NCBI GenBank assembly: GCA_030522415.1
Contig: CM060107.1
Coordinates: 5,506,847 to 5,570,846, forward strand
DNA length: 64,000 nucleotides
Origin: Channallabes apus
Lineage: Eukaryota; Chordata; Actinopteri; Siluriformes; Clariidae
Reading direction: 5' to 3'
A program made the position numbers and the translations under genes. Under the pieces are notes generated by a model. The model saw nothing but the letters and a program-made list of their open reading frames with translations. It was not told the DNA's origin and searched no databases. This document shows, piece after piece, positions 56,147 to 64,000 of this stretch (the stretch's first letter is position 1; the number at the start of each line of letters is the position of its first letter).

Positions 56147-57102
56147 TTCTTCTTTGTCTTTCGGCTGTTCCCTTTCAGGGGTCGCCACAGCGAATCATTT
56201 ATCTCCATCTAAGCCTATCCTCTGCATCCTCTTCTCTAACACCAACTAACTTCATGTCCTCTCTCACTGCATCCATAAATCTCCTCTTTGGTCTTCCTCT
56301 AGACCTCCTGCCTGGCAGTTCCAACCTCGGCATTCCTTCTACCAATATATTCACAATCTCTCCTCTGAACATGTCCAAACCACCTCAATCTGGCCTCTCT
56401 GACTTTATCTCCAAAACATCTGACATGGGTTGTCCCTCTGATGAACTCATTCTTGATCCTATCCATCCTTGTCACTCCCAAGGAGAACCTCAACATCTTC
56501 AGCTCTGCTACCTCTAGCTCTGCCTCCTGTCTTTTCTTCGGTGCCACTGTCTCTAAGCCGTAGAGCATCGCTGGTCTCAACACTGTCCTGTACACCTTTC
56601 CTTTCATTCTCGCTGATACTCTTTTATCGCACAACACACCTGACACTTTTCTCCATCCATTCCAACCTGCCTGTACCTGCCTCTTCACCTCCTTTCCACA
56701 CTCTCCGTTGCTCTCGACCGTTGACCCTAAGTACTTAAAATCCTGCACCTTCTTTACCTCTGCTCCCTGTATCCTCACCGTTCCTCTTGGGTTCCTCTCA
56801 TTCACACACATGTATTCTACCTTGCTGTGGCTAACCCTCATTCCTCTGTTTTCCAGAGCATACCTCCACCTCTCCAAATTTTCCTCCATCTGTTCCCTGC
56901 TCTCGCATTTGAAACAAATACTGTAAAAAAATGGTTTTATGATTTTCTTGATTTTTGGTTTTATATTGAACATATAAATGAACGAATGTAACACAGATTC
57001 TTTTGAAGACTTCATATCCTTGTTGTGTCTATCAGACGGGTGCTCTCTCACATCAGTCTGTGTGATTTGTGATCTCACACAGATCGTCTCCCCCCACTCC
57101 AC
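56147..57102 (-). mobile_element. RTE-type LINE 3' part
   Basis: The minus-strand frame from about 56925 to 56299 encodes the C-terminal half of an RTE polymerase: ERWRYALENRGMRVSHSKVE, VKKVQDFKYLGSTVESNGEC, KVYRTVLRPAMLYGLETV, RMDRIKNEFIRGTTHVRCFG and RLRWFGHVQRRDCEYIGRR. A frameshift ends it, and the remainder continues to the tail CGCTGTGGCGACCCCTGAAA, then GAACAGCCGAAAGAC and AAG units near 56147. The open frame above 56925 is non-LINE sequence. It is a dead 5'-truncated copy. Confidence 0.85.
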
Positions 57103-57511
57103 CCCTAACAGTGTGTGGCCAGCAGTTCAGAAACACACAGTCAGGACCTCATGTGTCTCAGAGGAAGGACGTGATCGACTTGTCCATCTCATTTCTCTGG
57201 GTGTTAGATGTAGCCCAGGGGTGTGTTCACACACTGATGATTAAACTGTTCATTACAGATCAGTGGGTGTGTTTAGGTGTTGGTGAATTACACACTGTGT
57301 AAAACAAACTATTAAAATCTTCATTCAAGAAGAGTTATAAAAATATTAGTTTGTCAATTATAGGATTTAGTGTAAATAACTCTAAACTCTGAATCGATTG
57401 CGTTGTGATTGCTTCACCTCATAAATATATCTTTTATGACACCTGCATTTCTTTCTTTCTTTTTTTTTCAGACATTTGTACACACACTCCTCCAGACATT
57501 ATCAGGACATC

Positions 57512-58045
57512 ATGACCTCCTTTATGTCCATTTACATCATATTGTGCACCGGGTGTGGGAGTACGTACCATTTTTTAAATAAATCAGATGAAATATAAGA
57601 CACTTAATATAAAATCATTGTTTAAACATGTGCAAAAAATAATCTATATTATAAATTCCTGTCTCAGACCTCCTCTCTGCAGAACCTGAGATCTGCCGTG
57701 TATCTGGTCCAGTGGGTTCTACAGCTGTCCTGCCGTGTCAACTGACGAGTGTAGACACTGACACACCGCATATTAGGTGGCAAATTAAAGTCAAGGCGGA
57801 TTACAAGATTGTCTTTGAGCGAGAGGGTGAGGAGTCGCATCAGGGTGTGGGATATGAGGGTCGTGTGGACGTTCCTGTGGAGGAGCTGCGTAAGGGGAAC
57901 TGTTCACTGGTGTTGAGAGACCTGAGACTGAATGATACTGACCTCTACACCAGCTACCGAGCAGTGACAAACACCAAGAGCGGTCTCCCTGTCACAAAAG
58001 AAATCAGCCGTGTTCATCTCACAGTCCATAGTGAGTGAGTCTCAG

Positions 58046-58080
<35 letters not shown>

Positions 58081-59015
58081 AGAGAACGAAGCTAGAAATA
58101 AGGAATGTTTGTAAAGGCACTAAATTTGTGTAACAAAAACAGTTAATTTGGAGAAATATAATGAAAATGTCAGTGATTTTAATCCTAATAGCTAAAAACT
58201 GTGTGTGTGTGTGTGTGTTACAGTGAGTCAGGAGAACACACTACACCTGACACTATTTATATTTCTGTTTCATCACACACTTGTAGATTCTCACAACTCT
58301 ACATTTAAATATTTGTAATTAAATGAGAATTTCTTTATCTCAGAGATCAGGACCAGTGTGTCTGAAATACTGAATGTCTACAGTGTATTAACTTAAAGTA
58401 CTGCAGGCATATTACACACACACACAAACAATCAGAACAAATATTTAATATAATTTATTTATCTTCTTTTTCCTCTAAAGACCGAACTGTAGAGACATCA
58501 TATAATAGCACAGGTTCCTCAGGTGAGTGAATATTAAACCTTATTAAATCCTTTACTTTGTTCAGCTGCTTTATGAGTAAATTACACACAGTTCACAAAT
58601 GATTATGTGAGTGAAAACAAAATTGATGAATCATGTGTAAAACAGATTTTAAAGTGATTTTTTATTTATTTTTCCTCTAAAGAGAGAACAGATGAAAACA
58701 TCACACAGTCATGTGATTGTAAGTGATGACATAAAAATAATTAAAATAAACAAATGAATATATAAACAAATAATGAGAAAAACAAGAAATGTCCAGGAAC
58801 ACCATGTGATGAAGTCATGTGATCATCAGTTAGAAGTTTATATCGTCTTTATACTGAGAGTGAACGAAGTACAACAATGACTTTCTGTCTCTGCAGATAA
58901 CAGAGGAAATAATCTTCAGTACTTGTGGTTCCTCATTTTGCCCGCTGTGGTGTTACTGGGTCTCGGTGTTGGTGTGTGGTGTCTGAAGCAGAGAAACACT
59001 AATAATGTGATTTGA
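57512..59015 (+). CDS. Ig-domain type I membrane protein, five exons (197 residues)
   Basis: Predicted exons: 57512-57560, 57683-58030, 58481-58522, 58683-58718 and 58897-59015. All introns are GT-AG and phase 1, as usual in Ig-superfamily genes; the exons sum to 594 bp in frame. Exon 1 gives a signal peptide (MTSFMSIYIILCTGCG). Exon 2 encodes one V-type Ig domain: GSTAVLPCQL with C35, IRWQIKV with W49, and NDTDLYTSYRAV, where the usual second disulfide cysteine is Ser107. Cysteines 21 and 90 are extra. Exons 3-4 form a short Ser/Thr stalk. Exon 5 encodes the membrane span LQYLWFLILPAVVLLGLGVG and a nine-residue tail without signalling motifs. It could be a receptor, a ligand or an adhesion protein; I cannot assign a name. 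It is the only host gene I can support here. Confidence 0.82.
58052..58079. repeat. CA microsatellite in intron 2 of the Ig gene
   Basis: A perfect CA run directly after the exon 2 donor region. Confidence 0.9.
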
Positions 59016-59194
59016 ATTTATAAGTAATAACCAACATGTTCTCCTTAAAACAAAAACTGTTTCAGGACGTCACATTTTTAGCCTGTTTTTATTTTTTAAA
59101 CATTGTTCCAAACTAAACTTTACCAGATAAACATTACATTTCAGTCTTCAGTGTTTTAGGCTGTAATGTAAAAACTGTAATGTAAAATCTGTGT

Positions 59195-59200
59195 AATAAA
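59195..59200 (+). terminator. Polyadenylation signal of the Ig gene
   Basis: AATAAA 180 bp after the stop codon, the first canonical signal downstream. Confidence 0.65.
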
Positions 59201-61060
59201 TGTAAAATATATCTTTTTAATGTGCTGAGTGACGTCGTGCCTTTAGTTCAGTTTAGCAAAAATCTGAAATATAGATTCAGCAAAGATGTTTTGCTTCTTT
59301 AGCCCTCATGTGAACAAGTTATTAACATTTTGATTGTTTATTTCGTTAGTTTCATTTATTGGTTCTGTAATGTATTTATTTAAATCAGAGTTTTGTTTTA
59401 AAGTTTTATTCTTATTTGTTGTTTTGATAAATTCTGTAAATGAAAGTCAAAAATCTTTGTAATTGGCAGGAAAGAAAATCAAATCTACTCAGGAATGTTG
59501 GACGTCACTTTCTGCCGTAATTTAAATATTTCTAAGTTACTAAAATACTTGTGCTGAAGGTCAACATATTAACAGGAGGAGGAGTTATGGGGTAAAGTAG
59601 GTGTCTAAAAAGATGTGCGTATACTAATAAACATTCATACATATTAATTAATACATAAAATATGTAATGTGTGTTATGTGAGAATACGATTCCAGAAAGA
59701 AAAAAAAAACTAAAATAATACAGAGCGAGATTTTATGCTTGGGGTTTATCCATTGTGAAAACTGTTACTCTACTTTATAAAATACGTCACAGGCTCGCAG
59801 GCATTATGTATCGAGAAGAAGACATCGATTTAAAAAACTGCTTATGCGTTTGTAATAAAATAAGAAAACTATATTACAACACAATGTTAGATATATGAGC
59901 TATTTTTCTGATTTCCTCACGTCTCTCTCTTCGTCTCTCATCTTGCTGCCAGTTTGCCATCCAGTTTGTACAATCGATGCATCTTCACCTTGATGCATAA
60001 AGCCCGCAACGTATTTCTGACAGTAAAGTCATGCTTATCAATTTGTATTCGTAATAGAGAAACCCCACGCGTGAAATCTTGCTACGAGTTATTTATTTAT
60101 TTTCTCACATAAGAACACTATATATTTAATGTATGATTTGACTTATTCAAAAGTTTACAAATCCACATTTTTGCACAACCTTAGGCCAATATGTACGAAT
60201 GTTTTTTTAGTACACACACATCTTTTTTGACAGCTACCTGACCCCATGGAGGAGCATTTAATAATGTAACATTCACATTTATTTGCCGACACTATTAACA
60301 CTGTCTATCATAGTGCTGCATCAGAAGCTGATAAAGCAGACAGTAACTGTATACTTGGTGTATAAATAAAGAACATATTGCCAAGTGCTGTATGTTACAA
60401 TGCAATAAACCCACCTATCCAATAGACGGCAGTAGTGAGTAATGGTGAGGGTTTGCATGTTCTGAATGAGCGGAGAACAAGCAGCTGAACGCGGAAGCGG
60501 AGAGTATGCGTGTTACTGGTTTATAACTATTTCATGTCTTTCTGTTGTTGTGGATCGAGTTTCCATTATTTCTGCTATAAGTCTTTCTGTATATAATCAC
60601 GTTTGCTAATAAAATTACAGTTTTTACAGAATAATGTTCAAGCTTAAACAACGTGTGCATATTATTAAACCAACATCAGGGTTGTAACTTTACACTCACA
60701 AAATAAAACAGACTGACTTCATATAACATTAAGGTTCAGACCACAAGACCTTTCTCTGTTGCTCCACAGTCCATTTTTTTATGCTTCCTACTTTAAACTA
60801 TAGCCCTTTTCTATATAATGTACTATAGAATGTATTATCTCTACTCTCTGCTGTGATATTGCACATGGCGGCGGTATGGCTGAGGGAGAGGATGGGTTTC
60901 CTTCTGTCCATCAACTGGATGATTCTCTGTCATACAAACCACTACAACCCCTTTCCTTTTATCTGCACTTGGGACCAGCACTGCATCCAGTGGCGGGGGG
61001 TTTGGGTATTAGGTGGGAATTGAACTCAGGCCTTCCACAGCATGTTCAGTACAGTACCTA
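59201..61060. other. Repeat-poor intergenic sequence
   Basis: AT-rich sequence with no gene or named element that I recognise. Positions 60860-61060 contain a GC-richer block with AATTGAACTCAGGCC, resembling a tRNA B box and possibly an old SINE, but the evidence is weak. Confidence 0.5.
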
Positions 61061-61063
61061 ATT

Positions 61064-62588
61064 CAAATTCAAATTTTATTGGTCACATACACAATCATAC
61101 ACAGTATAATATGCAGTGAAATGCTTTATACGATCGCCAGTGACCTTAAAAAAAGAAAATAAAAACTTGTACGTAAAATAAATAATCAATAAAAAGGAAA
61201 TACTGAAGAAATAATTTTAACTAGTAAAATTAACTGTGCAATAAGGGCATAATAAAATATTGCAAAAATATAGAATATAGGGTAGAGTATATATGTATAT
61301 AGAATTAAAGTATCGGTGGTTGTGCAAATATGCATGAAAGGTGACGTGCAATTGTCCAAATGTATGAGTATTTAGTGCAAGTGTGTATGAATGTGTCCAT
61401 GATTGTCCAGTCAGTGTTGTGAGCTTAAAAGATGTTATTAGTCCTGTTATTATTCCTGTGTGGAGGTGTGATTGTGATTGAGAGACCTTATCGCCTGCGG
61501 GAAGAAGCTCCTCCTCAGTCTCTCTGTGTTGGCCTTTAGGGAGCGGAATCTTTTCCCAGACCGCAACAAAGAGAACAGTCCATTACTGGGGTGACTGAGG
61601 TCCTTCATGATCTTCCTGGCCTTAGTCCAGCACCGCTTGTTGTAGATGGAGTGCAGGTCAGGGAGCTCAGTGCGGATGATGCGCTCGGCTGATGCACCAC
61701 CCTCTGTAGAGCTCGTCTGTCCTGCATGGTGCTGTTCCCGTACCAGGTCGAGATGTTTCCCGTCAGGATGCTCTCTATGGTGCAGGAGTAGAAGTTCCTG
61801 AGCAACTTGGAGGGCAGTCTAAAGTCTCTCAAGCGTCTGAGGTGGTAGAGACGCTGCCGGGCTTTTTTCACCACGGTGTTGATGTGACAGGACCATGATA
61901 GGTCCTGCGTGATGTGAACACCGAGGTATCTGAAGCTGTCCACTCTCTCCACTGGGCTCCTGTTGATGACGGGGGTCTGGTAGTTCCTCTCCTGCTTTGT
62001 ACTAAAGTCCACTATCAGCTCCTTTGTCTTACTGACGTTCAGGAGGAGATTGTTCCTCTGGCACCAGTTCTCCAGATTTCCAATCTCCTCTAGGTAGTCC
62101 GACTCATCATTGTTGGTGATCAGTCCGACCACGACGGTGTCGTCAGCAAACTTGATGATGGAGGTGGAGTTGGTAGTGGCCACGCAGTCGTGGGTGTACA
62201 AAGAGTACAGCAGGGGGCTCAGAACACAACCCTGGGGGGCTCCAGTGCTGAGAGTGAGTGTAGCTGAGACATGTCCGCCCATCCTTACTGCCTGTGGTCT
62301 GCCAGTCAGAAAATTGGAGATCCACTGACATATAGATGAGCTCAGTCCCAGGTGCTCCAGCTTGGTGGTGAGTGTGGAGGGAATTATGGTGTTAAAAGCA
62401 GAGCTGTAGTCGATGAAGAGCATTTTAAAATAATTCCCTTTCCTAGTGTCCAGGTGAGTGAGTGATGTGTGGAGGAGATGAGAGATTGCATCGTCTGTGG
62501 AGCGGTTCTGACGGTATGCAAACTGTAGTGGGTCCAGTGTGTCGGGTAGTGAAGAAATTATGAAGTCTCTGATAAGGCGTTCAAATCA
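61064..62588 (-). mobile_element. Rex1-like LINE C, 5'-truncated
   Basis: A minus-strand copy nearly identical to LINE B. Coding sequence from the ERLIRD region at 62588 through [59 protein letters not shown] and [21 protein letters not shown] one-base deletion near 61694 shifts the last 70 or so codons, so it is a pseudogene. The 3' UTR is longer than in B. The tail ends at 61064. Confidence 0.87.
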
Positions 62589-62621
62589 GAACTGAATCTG
62601 ATCTGAATCAGAGATCACGCG

Positions 62622-64000
62622 ATGGCGCGGCCACGTCCAGACGCCTTCCTGATCGCTCCGTACAAACTGTGCGTTTTTTTCCTTCTTTCTTTCTTTATTT
62701 TACTTTCATTCGCTAAGAGTACTTCAGGTTTAGTGACCTATGACAGTAGAACACTACTGGATATAGGAATTCAGATTTCGGCGCTTACTTATACCACCTT
62801 TAAGCCTGACCCGTCGTGGCCCTCTGAGATACTACGCTGCTCAGACGACAACAACAATGGACGGGACGCTAACCCGCGGCGAAGAACAAAGAAGCGTCGA
62901 GGGAAACGCGGCGGCGTCCGTAACAGAATGAGAGAACAAGCTCATCGCACCCCTCTGCCGAGTATCCTGCTGGCTAATGTACAGTCACTGGAGAATAAGC
63001 TTGATGACCTCAGAGCCAGAGTTACTTTCCAGCGAGATATCAGGGATTGTAATCTTCTGTGCTTCACAGAAACATGGCTGACCCCCATCGTGCCGGACCG
63101 AGTCGTAACCCCATCGGACTCATTCTCTGTGTTCCGCATGGACAGGACGGCAGAGTCTAACAAAGCTAAAGGTGGAGGTGTGTGCTTCATGGTCAACAAG
63201 AAGTGGTGCGATGCGAGGAGTGTTTCCATTCTCTCCAGTAGCTGCTCGCCTCATTTGGAATATCTGAGTGTTAAATGTCGTCCTTTCTACCTGCCTCGCG
63301 AGTTCACCTCGGTCATTGCCACGGCGGTCTACATCCCACCCCACGCGGACACAGGCACTGCTCTGTCTGAACTACATGATGTGCTGAGTGAGTTCCAAAA
63401 CAAACACCCGGACGCAGCGCACATTGTAGCAGGTGACTTTAATAAAGCGAACCTTAGACAGGTTATGCCAAACTTTCACCAACATGTTACATGTCCGACA
63501 AGGGGACTCAACATTCTGGACCACTGTTACACACCATACAAGCGGGGCTACAAAGCTGTTTCACATCCAGCATTCGGGAAATCAGACCACAACGCCATTT
63601 TCCTCATACCGGAATATCAACAAAGCTTTCGTCGTGAAGCTCCGGTCATGAGGGAGGTGCAACGCTGGTCTGCCCAATCAGAAGCTACGCTACAGGACGC
63701 GCTCGATGACGTGGATTGGGACATGTTCCGAGCCTGCGCAGTAGACATCAACGAGTTTGCGGATGTAGCAGTTAGCTTCGTTAGCACGCTCGTAAATGAA
63801 GTTGTCCCGACAGTGAGGTTCAAATCGTTTCCGAACCAGAAGCCTTGGGTAGACCGATCGATCCGCGATGCTGTGAATGCCCGGACCGCTGCTTATAATG
63901 CCGCACTCATTAGCGGCGATATGAGCGCATACAAAGCGGCTTCTTATAGCGTCAGGCGAGCGGTGAGGGAAGCTAAGGGGCGGTTCCGACAGCGAACTGA
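62622..64000 (+). CDS. Rex1-like LINE D, endonuclease part of ORF2, open to window edge
   Basis: From ATG 62622 (ACGCGATGGCGCGG context) no stop occurs for 459 codons up to 64000. A hydrophobic leader (YKLCVFFLLSFFILLSFA) is followed by a basic stretch (RRRTKKRRGKRGGVRNR). The apurinic-type endonuclease shows SILLANVQSLENKLDDLRAR, LCFTETWLTPIVPD, KGGGVCFMVNKKWC, PREFTSVIATAVYIPPHADT, HIVAGDFNKANLRQV, LNILDHCYTPYKRGYKA and GKSDHNAIFLIPE. The linker (WDMFRACAVDINEFA, SFPNQKPWVDRSIRDAVNAR) runs to the edge; the reverse transcriptase should lie beyond. It is clearly diverged from copies A, B and C, so it is another subfamily. Confidence 0.85.
   Translation, partial: MARPRPDAFLIAPYKLCVFFLLSFFILLSFAKSTSGLVTYDSRTLLDIGIQISALTYTTFKPDPSWPSEILRCSDDNNNGRDANPRRRTKKRRGKRGGVRNRMREQAHRTPLPSILLANVQSLENKLDDLRARVTFQRDIRDCNLLCFTETWLTPIVPDRVVTPSDSFSVFRMDRTAESNKAKGGGVCFMVNKKWCDARSVSILSSSCSPHLEYLSVKCRPFYLPREFTSVIATAVYIPPHADTGTALSELHDVLSEFQNKHPDAAHIVAGDFNKANLRQVMPNFHQHVTCPTRGLNILDHCYTPYKRGYKAVSHPAFGKSDHNAIFLIPEYQQSFRREAPVMREVQRWSAQSEATLQDALDDVDWDMFRACAVDINEFADVAVSFVSTLVNEVVPTVRFKSFPNQKPWVDRSIRDAVNARTAAYNAALISGDMSAYKAASYSVRRAVREAKGRFRQRT

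Noticed and set aside
56978..57302. An additional upstream exon of the Ig gene
   Set aside because: Open frames here lack splice sites with matching phase and show no Ig motif; the signal-peptide exon at 57512 already gives a complete gene.

Overview
The window is a repeat-dense stretch of a vertebrate genome, almost certainly a teleost fish. It combines Tc1, hAT and Harbinger DNA transposons, L2, Rex1 and RTE LINEs, a Penelope-like element, a Ty3/Gypsy chromovirus, a BEL/Pao element and tRNA-derived SINEs. A catfish-like lineage is possible but is only a guess. I recognise one host gene: a small five-exon immunoglobulin-domain membrane protein at 57512-59015.

The main structure is nesting, and most insertion borders can be read from target-site duplications (TSDs). 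1-5600: L2 debris; a Tc1 element broken by a hAT, an L2 tail and a solo LTR; LINE debris. 6089-14087: a hAT with a perfect 8-bp TSD, containing a Tc1 copy and a young Ty3/Gypsy chromovirus (8557-13710, identical LTRs, 5-bp TSD). 16126-25625: a decayed BEL/Pao element with 5-bp TSD, hosting a hAT (8-bp TSD, itself hosting an L2 tail) and a solo LTR (5-bp TSD). 25850-32990: an L2 LINE split in its 3' UTR by a very young non-autonomous LTR element with 1,923-bp LTRs (27907-32524).

33184-34036: two SINEs with TSDs, one inside a hAT remnant. 34413-46172: two Penelope-like copies in head-to-head orientation, together flanked by a 14-bp direct repeat. Between them lies a hAT (36218-43705) containing a 6.6-kb terminal-inverted-repeat element (36406-42981), which in turn holds an intact-looking Tc1 (40412-42037). 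A Harbinger element and a mariner end also lie inside the unit. 47156-56076: a second copy of that hAT family (perfect 8-bp TSD) containing a full-length Rex1-like LINE, which was itself hit by a SINE, a Tc1 and a second Rex1 copy.

56147-56925 is an RTE tail, followed by the Ig gene and a repeat-poor stretch to about 61 kb. The window ends with two Rex1-like copies head to head; the last has an uninterrupted reading frame running off the edge.

The most notable observation is that the chromovirus and the unrelated-looking 1.9-kb-LTR element share one unusual priming layout. In both, the 11 bases starting one base inside the LTR are perfectly complementary to the predicted first 11 bases of the transcript, 29-31 bp from a TATA box. 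This is the self-priming arrangement known from Tf1 and sushi elements.
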